From an uncultured Treponema sp. (lineage in GTDB: Bacteria; Spirochaetota; Spirochaetia; Treponematales; Treponemataceae), in NCBI GenBank assembly GCA_934667505.1, contig CAKULY010000021.1, forward strand, positions 1 through 33,974: a DNA stretch of 33,974 nucleotides. The letters run 5' to 3'. This document shows positions 20,882 to 29,311 of this stretch, piece by piece. Under the pieces are notes generated by a model. It did no database searches. It worked only from the letters and a program-made list of their open reading frames with translations, and had not been told where the DNA came from. Positions within the stretch are counted from its first letter, which is position 1; the number at the start of each line of letters is the position of its first letter. The translations under genes and the position numbers were made by a program.

Positions 20882-22573
20882 TTATTCTGTTACGGTGCGT
20901 ACTACACGGATGCCTATTCTACCGCCCACATATTCACTATTATAAATTCTGTAATAAACTGAAAAACGACCTTTTATCGAGTCATAATAGTCTCCACCGC
21001 GACAAACACGAGCCCAAGGTCTATACTCATCATTATTTTTGGTAGAAGAAAGTCCTTCAAAAGGTAGTTCTTTATATATATACCTAGTATAGAAATCCCA
21101 ACACCACTCGCTAACATTACCACTCATATCATATAATCCGTAACCGTTTTTGTTTTTCAGTCTAACTATTTTCAAGGATGGACTACCATCGATTATACTA
21201 TTAGTCTTATACCAACCAACGTCATCTAATTTATCACTTCCTGAATATTCAAACTTTTGTCCACCACGTGCAAGATATTCCCATTCAACTTCTGTTGGAA
21301 GACGGTAACCATTCTTAGTAAAGTCGCAGATACAATTATTCCATAAAGCAAAGTTATCACTCTCGCTACTAGTTGGAACTGCACCCCAATCATCAGGATT
21401 TTCAGAACCGTTAATTGTATAACAAGAGTTTAGTAATTCTTTTTCTGACAGTTTATTACAGAAAACAATTGCATTAAACCAACTAACATCCATAGGTGCA
21501 TCCCAAAATTTGTCATTATCTTTTTTATACTCATTTCCATCTGCATCACTAACTGAAAACGTGTAAAGATTGAAATTTTCTATAACTTTTTTATATTCCC
21601 TCATAGTTATTTCATGATCACTTACATACAAACTTGGAATTGTAAGTTTTCTACCTTTTATAAATATCTCTGATTCTGGAGTCCATGTTTCATCTCCAGT
21701 AATTGTTATACCATCAACTTTTACAAGGTTATCTATAATATTTGAAACGGCTCTTTTGTCTTCATAGCTACAAACATCACAAATGCGATACCTTTCTTGC
21801 TGGCTACTATCCGTTGATGTTTGCACGTCTTTCCACTCCCCAAATGTGTGTTCAGTCTTACCACCAATTTCTGTGCTATGTTCACAAGTTGCTACATGCC
21901 AGTGATATGTGGCATCAGATAACCATTCTGTTGCAAATGAATGCCCTGTTGCAGGAATAACTACAGTTTTAGTTCTAGCACAAACAGAGCATACTAATTT
22001 TTTCTCTCCGTCTTCTGTACATGTTGCAGCCTTTATAATTTCTTCATTCCATTTGTGAGTATTTTTTTCGCTTACTTCTGTATGACCACAAATTGCAATA
22101 TGCCAATGGTCTGTTTCATCACTTAACCATTCTTTTGAAAATGTATGTGTATGATTATACGCATAAATAGGCACTTGTTCCACGTATTCACAAGTTGAAC
22201 AAGTTCTCTCACCATATCCATCTTTGAGTTCTGTTGCCTCTTTTATTACAGTCAAGCTGCCAAATGTATGCACGTGCTCCAGTTTTGGAATAGTTTCTTT
22301 TTCCACATACTTACAAACTGAACAAGTCCTTTGTTCTTCACCTTCTTGAGTTTCTGTCGCTTTTTTTGTTTCAGTCCATTCACCAAATGTATGTGTCGTT
22401 TTGTCAGATATTACATTTTTGTGTTCACAAGTTGCCTCGTGCCAGTGAGAAACCGTATCAAATGTCCATTCTTTTGAAAATGTATGCTCGTGTTTTTCCG
22501 CCTCAACTTTACAGCCTGTAATTCCAACAACAAATGCAACCGCAAACAGTGCTAAATATTTTGATTTTTTCAT
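20882..22573 (-). CDS. SUMF1/FGE-like lipoprotein with His/Cys-rich repeat region
   Basis: The 563-residue precursor has a lipoprotein signal (MKKSKYLALFAVAFVVGITG then Cys 21). Residues about 28-270 hold repeating units of two kinds: HTFSKEWTFDTVSHWHEATC-like (repeated three times with H-W-H-x-A-x-C) and GEWTETKKATETQEGEEQRT followed by C-x-x-C. The paired Cys and His suggest small metal-stabilised modules like those in Clostridial surface proteins. The C-terminal SUMF1-like domain (about 290-563) has PSLYVSDHEITMREYKKVIE, PMDVSWFNAIVFCNKLSEKE, GYRLPTEVEWEYLARGG and GLYDMSGNVSEWCWDF; no catalytic Cys pair is seen near its end. AGGAGAAG precedes the start. It is cotranscribed with the UDG-like gene upstream and the P-loop gene downstream. 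Confidence 0.85.
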   Translation of the reverse strand: MKKSKYLALFAVAFVVGITGCKVEAEKHEHTFSKEWTFDTVSHWHEATCEHKNVISDKTTHTFGEWTETKKATETQEGEEQRTCSVCKYVEKETIPKLEHVHTFGSLTVIKEATELKDGYGERTCSTCEYVEQVPIYAYNHTHTFSKEWLSDETDHWHIAICGHTEVSEKNTHKWNEEIIKAATCTEDGEKKLVCSVCARTKTVVIPATGHSFATEWLSDATYHWHVATCEHSTEIGGKTEHTFGEWKDVQTSTDSSQQERYRICDVCSYEDKRAVSNIIDNLVKVDGITITGDETWTPESEIFIKGRKLTIPSLYVSDHEITMREYKKVIENFNLYTFSVSDADGNEYKKDNDKFWDAPMDVSWFNAIVFCNKLSEKELLNSCYTINGSENPDDWGAVPTSSESDNFALWNNCICDFTKNGYRLPTEVEWEYLARGGQKFEYSGSDKLDDVGWYKTNSIIDGSPSLKIVRLKNKNGYGLYDMSGNVSEWCWDFYTRYIYKELPFEGLSSTKNNDEYRPWARVCRGGDYYDSIKGRFSVYYRIYNSEYVGGRIGIRVVRTVTE

Positions 22574-22593
22574 CTTCTTCTCCTATTTTATTT

Positions 22594-23292
22594 CTATGCT
22601 TTTTTCCAATAGTAATCAAAAAAATAATTGATATTATCAACCAAATCTTTGTTCGAATAATTTCTTGCGGCCGGATGAGGAGCGGAGCAAATCAAAAGGT
22701 TTTCAAGGCGTTTTGGCTCTTTGTTATACTCAAGGTGCAAATCCGGGTAAATTTTGTTTATCAAAGCGCAGCCGGTCTGCCCTGTTACAATCAGCATTTC
22801 CAGCTCTGTTGCTTTTACAAAATTCCTGAAATATTCCGCATAAAATTTGTCGTTGTAAAATTCCACAATTTCGTCTGTGCTTTCTTTTGAGTGATTTCCA
22901 ACAGTCAGGCGAAAGTTAAAATACAATGAGGTTCCTAAATCTTTTTCAACAACCTTATCAACATTTTTATTGTCACATTCAGCCAAGTCTTTTTCTGTAA
23001 CATAGCCGCCAGTTTCCAGTTTTTTTGTGATAAGCTGGAACATTTTCAATGTGCGCTGAAATGTTTTTGAACCGTACCAATAGTCAATAACTTCGTTGTC
23101 AACCTTTTTTAAGCCCATAAGATTTTCGCCCGAACCATTGTCATAAGGCTCAAGGTTGCAGATTCCGATTTTGTCCTTTTGAAGCCAATAATAGTCAAAC
23201 AATGGCTCGTAATAAAAGGCATTTTCTATTCCTTTTTCCTTAAAATGCTGCAACAAAGACTGATTCAATTCAAAAAGAACTTCTTTACTCAT
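22594..23292 (-). CDS. Uracil-DNA glycosylase-superfamily-like protein
   Basis: The 232-residue protein shows a pattern like the UDG fold: KIGICNLEPYDN near residue 45 (position of the G-x-x-P loop), LEMLIVTGQTGCALINKIYP (central strand with the catalytic-helix start), and a C-terminal LLICSAPHPAARNYS matching the H-P-S/A-x-x-R motif. The water-activating Asp/Asn of active UDGs is not certain, so enzymatic activity is open; the protein could be one of the many UDG-like proteins of unknown role. GGGAG upstream of the ATG at 23292 fixes the start; the ATG at 23313 lies before the ribosome site. It starts an operon with the His/Cys-rich lipoprotein. Confidence 0.5.
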   Translation of the reverse strand: MSKEVLFELNQSLLQHFKEKGIENAFYYEPLFDYYWLQKDKIGICNLEPYDNGSGENLMGLKKVDNEVIDYWYGSKTFQRTLKMFQLITKKLETGGYVTEKDLAECDNKNVDKVVEKDLGTSLYFNFRLTVGNHSKESTDEIVEFYNDKFYAEYFRNFVKATELEMLIVTGQTGCALINKIYPDLHLEYNKEPKRLENLLICSAPHPAARNYSNKDLVDNINYFFDYYWKKA

Positions 23293-23316
23293 TCCATATG
23301 CTCCCAAAAACAACTT

Positions 23317-23362
23317 TTTTCCGTTACTTTTTTCAACGGAAAACCATTGATTTTTTAATGGT
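23317..23362. promoter_or_regulatory. Two adjacent perfect inverted repeats between divergent genes
   Basis: TTTTCCGTT (23317-23325) with AACGGAAAA (23335-23343), and ACCATT (23343-23348) with AATGGT (23357-23362). They lie between the UDG-like gene (minus) and the XRE regulator (plus), and could be operators or leader hairpins. Confidence 0.5.
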
Positions 23363-23370
23363 CTACCGTG

Positions 23371-23406
23371 TTGTTTGTCAATGAAATTCTGTTTATTTTG
23401 GTTACT
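23371..23406 (+). promoter_or_regulatory. Promoter of the XRE regulator, leaderless
   Basis: TTGTTT (23371-23376), 17-bp spacer, TATTTT (23394-23399), seven bases, then the ATG at 23407. No Shine-Dalgarno sequence. Confidence 0.45.
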
Positions 23407-23691
23407 ATGATAGAAGAGGAATTTCAGGAGCAGGTGAATTTTGTGCTTGGCCGACTAAAGGAAGAGCGGCAAAAAGCGAATATGTCACAGATTGAGCTTT
23501 CTTTTGCGGCAGGTTTGTCCCAAAATCAGGTGAATTGCATTGAAGGCGGCAAAAACATTCCGAATCTATACACAATCATAAAGCTTTGCAACGCGCTAAA
23601 AATCCGCCCGGAAATTTTGTTTTCTCCGCCCAAGGACGAAAAAGAGGCGGCAAAAAACGAGATTATCGCGCTGATAAAAAAGTATATATAA
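23407..23691 (+). CDS. XRE-family helix-turn-helix regulator
   Basis: The 94-residue protein has one HTH_3 domain (about residues 13-68): LGRLKEERQKANMSQIELSF, AAGLSQNQVNCIEGGKNIPN, LYTIIKLCNALKIRPEILF. This is the standard Cro/CI five-helix order with the recognition helix at LSQNQVNCIE. A short charged C-terminal tail follows. It is divergent from the UDG-like/lipoprotein/P-loop operon and separated from it by inverted repeats, so it is a candidate regulator of that operon and of itself. An upstream in-frame start at 23368 falls in the promoter. Confidence 0.87.
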   Translation: MIEEEFQEQVNFVLGRLKEERQKANMSQIELSFAAGLSQNQVNCIEGGKNIPNLYTIIKLCNALKIRPEILFSPPKDEKEAAKNEIIALIKKYI

Positions 23692-23775
23692 TATATAGAA
23701 GAAAGTTTTTATGTTACAAAGAAAATAGCGAACCACAATATTTTTCCAATTCTACCCATCTCCCCGATTTTCTGC

Positions 23776-23787
23776 TACAATGTAAAA
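23776..23787 (+). promoter_or_regulatory. Leaderless -10 box of the SNF transporter gene
   Basis: TACAAT (23776-23781), six bases, then the ATG at 23788. The -35 region is weak. Confidence 0.45.
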
Positions 23788-25125
23788 ATGGCTAGAGAAA
23801 GATTAAGCAGCAGACTTGGATTTATTCTGCTGAGCGCAGGTTGCGCAATTGGTTGCGGAAACGTTTGGAAGTTTCCATGGTTAGTCGGACAGAACGGCGG
23901 AGGCGCATTTGTTCTGGTTTATCTTATTTTTCTTGTTCTGCTGGGACTTCCGGCATTGACAATGGAATTCGCGCTTGGAAGAGCTTCACAGGCAAGCCCT
24001 GTGCGAATGTATCAAAAGCTTGAAAAACCTGGTTCAAAATGGCACATCCACGGCTACGTATGCCTTTTGGGAAACATTTTTTTGATGGCATTCTACACTG
24101 TTGTTACCGGCTGGCTGATTTATTATTTTGTCTCGTTTGTTGCAGGAAAATCCAGCGAGCTTAGTTTTGGTAAAATGATTTCAAATCCTCGCATAAATGT
24201 AATGTATCTTTTTATTGCCGTTGCAGTCTGCTTTGCAATATTAACTAGAAATCTGCAGAGCGGTCTCGAGCGAATCACAAAATACATGATGGTCATGCTC
24301 CTTATATTGATGACAATTCTTGCAGTGCGAAGCATTACGCTAAAAGGCGGAACAAAAGGGCTTGCGTTTTACCTTGTTCCTGACTTTAAAAAGCTGACTG
24401 TTCCAGTAATTGTTGCCGCAATGAACCAGGCATTCTTTACGCTTTCAATCGGAATCGGCGCAATGGCGATTTTCGGAAGCTACATCGGCAAAGACCGCAG
24501 CCTTATGGGCGAAACCGTAAAAGTAATCATCCTCGACACATTCGTTGCAATCGTCGCCGGCCTTATAATTTTTCCAGCCTGCGCATCGTTCAACATCGCA
24601 GTAGACGCAGGTCCTTCCCTTCTTTTTAACACAATGACAACCGTCTTCAACAACATGGGCGGCGGAAGAATCTGGGGAAGCCTCTTCTTTCTTTTCATGG
24701 TTTTCGCCGCATTCTCAACAGAACTTGCCGTATGCGAAAACATTCTTGCCTGCGTCCGCGAAATGACCGGCTGGTCGCGCGCAAAAGGAAGCCTTATCTG
24801 CGGTGCTGGAATCTTTCTAATTGCATTAACAACCGCGCTAGGCTACAGCGTGTTCAAATTTCATCCGTTCGGCGAAGGCTCGGCATGGCTTGATTTCTGG
24901 GACTTTATTGTAAGCAACAACCTTCTTCCGCTAGGCGCTCTGATTTTCTCGCTGTTCTGCTGCAGCAACAAGTTTGGCTTGGGCTGGCAAAACCTTATGG
25001 CAGAAGCAAACGAAGGCGAAGGCCTAAAAATCAAAAACTGGATGAAACCGATTTTCGCCTGGTTTGTTCCTCTTTGCATAATCGCAATATATATAATCGG
25101 ACTTATAACATTTAAGTGGAAATAA
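23788..25125 (+). CDS. Neurotransmitter:sodium symporter (SNF/NSS family)
   Basis: The 445-residue integral membrane protein has 11-12 predicted membrane segments. The NSS signature is at the N-terminus: RLGFILLSAGCAIGCGNVWK, FPWLVGQNGGGAFVLVYLIF (TM1-TM2, with the Na+-binding G-x-G-N-x-W-x-F-P), then LPALTMEFALGRASQ. Bacterial members such as LeuT, TnaT and MhsT import amino acids with Na+. The substrate cannot be told, but aromatic or branched amino acids are usual. It stands next to the Na+-pumping decarboxylase operon, which would generate the gradient it uses. A shared bidirectional terminator follows. Confidence 0.9.
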   Translation: MARERLSSRLGFILLSAGCAIGCGNVWKFPWLVGQNGGGAFVLVYLIFLVLLGLPALTMEFALGRASQASPVRMYQKLEKPGSKWHIHGYVCLLGNIFLMAFYTVVTGWLIYYFVSFVAGKSSELSFGKMISNPRINVMYLFIAVAVCFAILTRNLQSGLERITKYMMVMLLILMTILAVRSITLKGGTKGLAFYLVPDFKKLTVPVIVAAMNQAFFTLSIGIGAMAIFGSYIGKDRSLMGETVKVIILDTFVAIVAGLIIFPACASFNIAVDAGPSLLFNTMTTVFNNMGGGRIWGSLFFLFMVFAAFSTELAVCENILACVREMTGWSRAKGSLICGAGIFLIALTTALGYSVFKFHPFGEGSAWLDFWDFIVSNNLLPLGALIFSLFCCSNKFGLGWQNLMAEANEGEGLKIKNWMKPIFAWFVPLCIIAIYIIGLITFKWK

Positions 25126-25200
25126 ACTAATTGATTAAAATTGATAAAAACGTTTGGAACTTTTCTAAATAGTCCAAACTTCGAGTCTTTTATAACTGTA

Positions 25201-25283
25201 AAAAAACAAGGGTTGCCTAAAAGCAATTTCATGCGAATTTTCTTTCAAAATCAACATGGATACTTATCAGGCAACCCTTATTT
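25201..25283. terminator. Bidirectional terminator between the SNF and oadB genes
   Basis: AAGGGTTGCC (25208-25217) pairs perfectly with GGCAACCCTT (25270-25279). T-runs lie on both sides (plus: TATTTTTATTTA; minus: GTTTTTTTAC). The 52-base loop is unusually long for a terminator. Confidence 0.65.
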
Positions 25284-26714
25284 TTATTTAGCGTAAGTTG
25301 CAATAAACACGCCTGCTGCAATAGCAGTCCCTATCACGCCAGAGACATTTGGTCCCATTGCGTGCATCAAAAGGAAGTTCATTGGATCATATTCTTGTCC
25401 AACCTTATTGCTAACTCTTGCAGCCATAGGAACGGCAGAAACACCAGCAGAGCCTATCAATGGATTTATTTTTTCCTTTAAGAAAAGATTCATAAACTTT
25501 GCCATAAGCACGCCGCCTGCAGTCGCAATAGCAAAAGCAAAAAGACCTAGCACAATAATAGCAAAAGAGTTCGGATTCATAATCTTTTCAGGAGTCATTT
25601 GAGAACCAACCCCTAAACTTAAAAGAATAGAAACAATATTCATCATTTCATTCTGAACGGTTTTAGAAAGCCGCTCTACACAGCCAATTTCTTTTATAAA
25701 ATTGCCAAAAGCAAGCATTCCTATAAGAGGAGCTGCTGGCGGCAAGAAAAGAATTGTAACTACAAGCAAAAGCATTGGAAACAATATCCTTTCAGCCCTG
25801 CCAACCTCTCTAAGCTGCTTCATTCGAATAAGACGTTCTTTTTTAGTTGTGAGCAACTTCATAATTGGAGGTTGAATCATAGGAACCAAAGCCATATATG
25901 AATATGCGGCAACGGCAATTACAGCCATCATTTCTGGAGCTAGTTTTCCAGAAACATAAATAGAAGTAGGACCGTCTGCGCCTCCAATGATTGCAATTGC
26001 GCAAGCTTGAAGCATTGTACAATCTATACCTGGAATAAGATTCATCAATGCAACACCAAAAAGAGTCGCAAAAACGCCAAGTTGCGCAGCGCCGCCAAGC
26101 AATGCCATCTTTGGATTTGCAATTAAAGGACCAAAATCCGTCATGGCACCAATTCCCATAAAAATCAGCATAGGAAAAAACTCATTAGCCACGCCTGCCG
26201 AATATATTATATGCAACATTCCATCAGGAGCGTTTCCCATTCCTGCGCCTGGAATATTTACAAGGATTGTTCCAAATCCTATAGGAATCAAAAGAAGAGG
26301 TTCAAATCCCTTTGCGGCTCCAAGGTATACGATAATAAAACCTATAGCCAGCATAACCAGTTTTTGCCAGCCGGGAACAGAAATATTTTCAAAAGGATTT
26401 TCAGTTTTAGCAGATTCTAAAACTATTTCTTCCGCAGCATTTTGAGCCAATTCTTCGGCAGTTTCTTTGTGAATCATTTTGTAGATTCCAGTATTTTTCC
26501 ATATATTACTAAAGAAACTGCTTACAGAAACGTGCGGCACATTTTCTGAACCTTCTATAACCGCTGTATTCATATTCTTTATTGAGGCAACTTCTTTTCC
26601 ATTATCTGCAAAACCGTAGCTTCCAAAAGAAAGAAGAGCAAAAACTACAGCAATTATAGTTGTTATTAAAAAAATACGCTTAGTATTTTGTGTTTTATTT
26701 AACGCCATTTCCAT
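25284..26714 (-). CDS. oadB: Na+-translocating decarboxylase beta subunit
   Basis: The 476-residue membrane protein is the Na+-pumping subunit. From about residue 113 it follows OadB/GcdB/Mmd[61 protein letters not shown] (with the essential membrane Asp), [20 protein letters not shown], and near the end [20 protein letters not shown] and [18 protein letters not shown]. It couples decarboxylation of the carboxybiotin to Na+ export. It has an N-terminal extension of about 100 residues over typical OadB, with one hydrophobic segment (about 13-35) and an acidic segment rich in EE. It is the last gene of the operon, 10 bases after the alpha subunit, with GGGG as ribosome site. Confidence 0.93.
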   Translation of the reverse strand: MEMALNKTQNTKRIFLITTIIAVVFALLSFGSYGFADNGKEVASIKNMNTAVIEGSENVPHVSVSSFFSNIWKNTGIYKMIHKETAEELAQNAAEEIVLESAKTENPFENISVPGWQKLVMLAIGFIIVYLGAAKGFEPLLLIPIGFGTILVNIPGAGMGNAPDGMLHIIYSAGVANEFFPMLIFMGIGAMTDFGPLIANPKMALLGGAAQLGVFATLFGVALMNLIPGIDCTMLQACAIAIIGGADGPTSIYVSGKLAPEMMAVIAVAAYSYMALVPMIQPPIMKLLTTKKERLIRMKQLREVGRAERILFPMLLLVVTILFLPPAAPLIGMLAFGNFIKEIGCVERLSKTVQNEMMNIVSILLSLGVGSQMTPEKIMNPNSFAIIVLGLFAFAIATAGGVLMAKFMNLFLKEKINPLIGSAGVSAVPMAARVSNKVGQEYDPMNFLLMHAMGPNVSGVIGTAIAAGVFIATYAK

Positions 26715-26724
26715 AATTTAGCCC

Positions 26725-28806
26725 CTATAAGACTTCAGCAACAATCTGACCATTTGAAATTTGAGAACCTGTTTCCGCAATGAAATGAATTTTTCCAGCA
26801 ACACCGGCTTTTATTTCAAGTTCCATTTTCATAGATTCCACAACCAAAACAGTTGTATCTGCAGAAACTGAAGAACCTTCGCTGACTGCGTAACGAAGAA
26901 GAGTTCCTGCAACAGGAGCTTTTACAGGAGTTCCGCTTCCAGAGGATGAAGCTAAAGGTGAATTTACAACTTCTTTTTTAGGAGCTGCTGATGGCTTTGC
27001 AACAGGAGTCTTTACAGTTCCTCCGACAGAAGCAAGTTTTTGTCCATTCGAAACTTGACTTCCCGTGCTAGCCGTAAAATTAATCACTCCATCACAAGGA
27101 GATTTTACTTCAAGTTCCATCTTCATTGACTCAAGAATTACTACAGTCTGCCCTTTAGAAACTGTAGAACCGTTATCCACCGCATAGCGAAGAAGAGTTC
27201 CCGCAACAGGAGCTTTTACATCTTCGCCTCCAGAAACTACAGCTTGCTCAACAGAAGTTTTTGCAGAAACTTCAGCAGCACCTGGTTTTCCAAATGAAAC
27301 ATTGTATTCTTTTCCGTCAACAACAACTTTCATATTGTCTCCAGCAGGACCAGAAACAACATTATAAGATGTTCCATTTACATTGATTGAATACGAACCG
27401 CCTTTATTTTCTTTTGCAGGCGCAGATTCTTTTTTAGCAAAAGTTGAAGCGGCGTCTACAGGACCATTCTTGCGATTTTTAAAGAAATTCGGAGCAACTT
27501 TTGGGAACATTGCATAGGTAAGAGTATCTTCTTCACTTCCATCTCCGCCATTTTCTTTAGATTCTTTTACCATTTTTTCCCATTCAGGAGCGATAAGGTC
27601 TGCCGGCCGGCAAGTTACTGCTTCTTCCATTTTATTTTGAACAAGAGCTTTCTTTACAAGTTCTTGATTTGGTTCAGCAGGAAGTTTCCCATATCGCCCA
27701 ACTAAAAGATCTCTAAACTCTTGAGTAAGGTTATTATATCTTCCAAAAAGAACGTTAAAAACAGCTTGAGTACCAACAATCTGAGAAGTAGGTGTTACAA
27801 GCGGAACATATCCTACATCTTTTTGAACAATAGGAAGTTCTGCAAGAACTGCATCCATTTTATCCATTGCACCTTGCTGCTTTAATTGGCTTTCAAGATT
27901 AGAAAGCATTCCGCCAGGAACCTGACTTAAAAGAATTCTAGTATCAGCTCCCAAGAACGTTGACTCAAGGGAAGAGTAATGCTTTCTTACCTCTCTGAAA
28001 TAAGCCGCTAGTTCCAAAAGAGCTTTTGTGTCAAGCCCTGTGTCATATTCAGTACCCTTTAACATTTCAACAACAGTTTCTGTAGGAGAATGAGAAGTTC
28101 CCATAGACAATGAAGAAATTGCTGTATCAAGAATGTCGGCACCTGCTTCGGCAGCTTTTAATTCAGTTGCAACAGAAAGACCTGTTGTAGCGTGAGTGTG
28201 AATTTCAACAGGAAGATCAACTTTAGCTTTTATGGCTTTTACAAGATCGTAAGCCGCATAAGGCTTTAAAAGACCAGACATATCCTTTATACAAATTGAA
28301 TCAGCTCCGAAATCTGCATAAGTTTTTGCAAGCTCTGCATATTTTTCAACAGTGTGATAAGGAGTAACTGCATAGGAAATAGCCATTTGAACGTGCTTTC
28401 CAGTTTTTTTTGCAGCTTTTGTGGCACATTCCATATTTCTAGGATCATTGCAGCAATCGAAAATTCTAAAAACATCAATTCCGTTTTTTGCAGCAACTTC
28501 TACAAACTTTTCCACAACATCATCTGCATAATGACGATAACCAAGAAGATTCTGCGCACGCAAAAGCATCATGATTTTTGTATCTGGCATGGCAGCATGG
28601 AGTTTTCTAAGCCTGTCCCATGGATCTTCATTTAAAAAACGAATACAAGAATCGTAAGTCGCGCCACCCCAGCCTTCTACAAATTTATATCCTATTTTAT
28701 TGAGCATTCCGCAAGCGGGAAGCATATCTGCTGTAGTCATACGAGTAGCAAGAAGACTCTGATGAGCATCCCGTATTGCAAGTTCTGTTATTCCAACCTT
28801 AGCCAT
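26725..28806 (-). CDS. oadA: Oxaloacetate decarboxylase-type alpha subunit (carboxyltransferase) with two biotinyl domains
   Basis: The 693-residue protein has an N-terminal carboxyltransferase TIM barrel: ELAIRDAHQSLLATRMTTAD, FVEGWGGATYDSCIRFLNED, FRIFDCCNDPRNM, the metal-binding HTHATTG and the carboxylase helical domain (to about 460). After a Pro/Lys/Gly-rich linker come two biotinyl domains, ESMKMELEV and ESMKMELEI, with biotin-accepting lysines near 562 and 660, each preceded by KAPVAGTLLRYAV. It transfers CO2 from oxaloacetate (or a related acid) to biotin. The usual A-M-K-M is S-M-K-M in both. GGAGGT gives the start at 28806. It lies between oadG and oadB. A pyruvate-carboxylase subunit B role is less likely given those neighbours. 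Confidence 0.92.
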   Translation of the reverse strand: MAKVGITELAIRDAHQSLLATRMTTADMLPACGMLNKIGYKFVEGWGGATYDSCIRFLNEDPWDRLRKLHAAMPDTKIMMLLRAQNLLGYRHYADDVVEKFVEVAAKNGIDVFRIFDCCNDPRNMECATKAAKKTGKHVQMAISYAVTPYHTVEKYAELAKTYADFGADSICIKDMSGLLKPYAAYDLVKAIKAKVDLPVEIHTHATTGLSVATELKAAEAGADILDTAISSLSMGTSHSPTETVVEMLKGTEYDTGLDTKALLELAAYFREVRKHYSSLESTFLGADTRILLSQVPGGMLSNLESQLKQQGAMDKMDAVLAELPIVQKDVGYVPLVTPTSQIVGTQAVFNVLFGRYNNLTQEFRDLLVGRYGKLPAEPNQELVKKALVQNKMEEAVTCRPADLIAPEWEKMVKESKENGGDGSEEDTLTYAMFPKVAPNFFKNRKNGPVDAASTFAKKESAPAKENKGGSYSINVNGTSYNVVSGPAGDNMKVVVDGKEYNVSFGKPGAAEVSAKTSVEQAVVSGGEDVKAPVAGTLLRYAVDNGSTVSKGQTVVILESMKMELEVKSPCDGVINFTASTGSQVSNGQKLASVGGTVKTPVAKPSAAPKKEVVNSPLASSSGSGTPVKAPVAGTLLRYAVSEGSSVSADTTVLVVESMKMELEIKAGVAGKIHFIAETGSQISNGQIVAEVL

Positions 28807-28831
28807 TTTTACCTCCAGTAAAAAGCAATTT

Positions 28832-29104
28832 TTATATAGACTGTTTTTCGCGTATAGCCGCAACGATTGCTGCAACTATTGCATTTTTGTCAACTGCAGA
28901 AGATGATGGAACTGCCACCGATTCCTGCTTTTTTTCAATAGATTTTTCACTCTTTTTTCCAATATCTTTATCAAGTTTAAACGAATGTACAACAACTTGA
29001 AGAAGCTTCATAAAAACTATCAAGATTATAAGAAAACCAAAAACTACACACATACCGAGCAAAGTAAGAAGTCCGCTCTGCCCTAGCATCTCTGATATTG
29101 TCAT
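28832..29104 (-). CDS. oadG: Na+-translocating decarboxylase gamma subunit
   Basis: The 90-residue protein has a short N-terminus, one membrane helix (LLTLLGMCVVFGFLIILIVF) and a charged, Ser/Lys-rich linker ending DKNAIVAAIVAAIREKQSI, the OadG pattern of a membrane anchor plus C-terminal helix. It assembles the alpha and beta subunits at the membrane. It is the first gene of the operon. GGGAGG before the ATG at 29104 fixes the start; upstream in-frame codons lie in the leader, which ends ACTTTTTATGGGAGG like other leaders in this window. Confidence 0.8.
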   Translation of the reverse strand: MTISEMLGQSGLLTLLGMCVVFGFLIILIVFMKLLQVVVHSFKLDKDIGKKSEKSIEKKQESVAVPSSSAVDKNAIVAAIVAAIREKQSI

Positions 29105-29144
29105 ATATCCTCCCATAAAAAGTTTGCAACGCAAATTTATTATA
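29104..29144 (-). promoter_or_regulatory. Promoter and leader of the oadGAB operon
   Basis: Minus-strand TATAAT (29144-29139) predicts a start near 29132. The short leader then reads GCGTTGCAAACTTTTT and ATGGGAGG. The predicted RNA begins inside the GTTTGC/GCAAAC-like hairpin, so only its 3' arm would be transcribed. Confidence 0.5.
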
Positions 29145-29299
29145 AAGATAAAAAACATTTTTTAAATATTTGTCATTTTAATTATAAATAAAACATTTAA
29201 TTGTTTCAACATTATTTTTTAGGTTGATTATAGACTTTTTGAAAAATAAAATTAACTGCCTTAAAATAAAAAACTATACTATCACAACTGCAAATATGA

Positions 29300-29311
29300 T
29301 ATAATCAACTT
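29300..29311 (+). promoter_or_regulatory. Leaderless -10 box of the YhhN-like gene
   Basis: TATAAT (29300-29305), six bases, then the ATG at 29312. Confidence 0.5.

Noticed and set aside
12275..22573. Diversity-generating retroelement targeting the SUMF1-like proteins
   Set aside because: No reverse transcriptase and no template/variable repeat pair is visible in the window.
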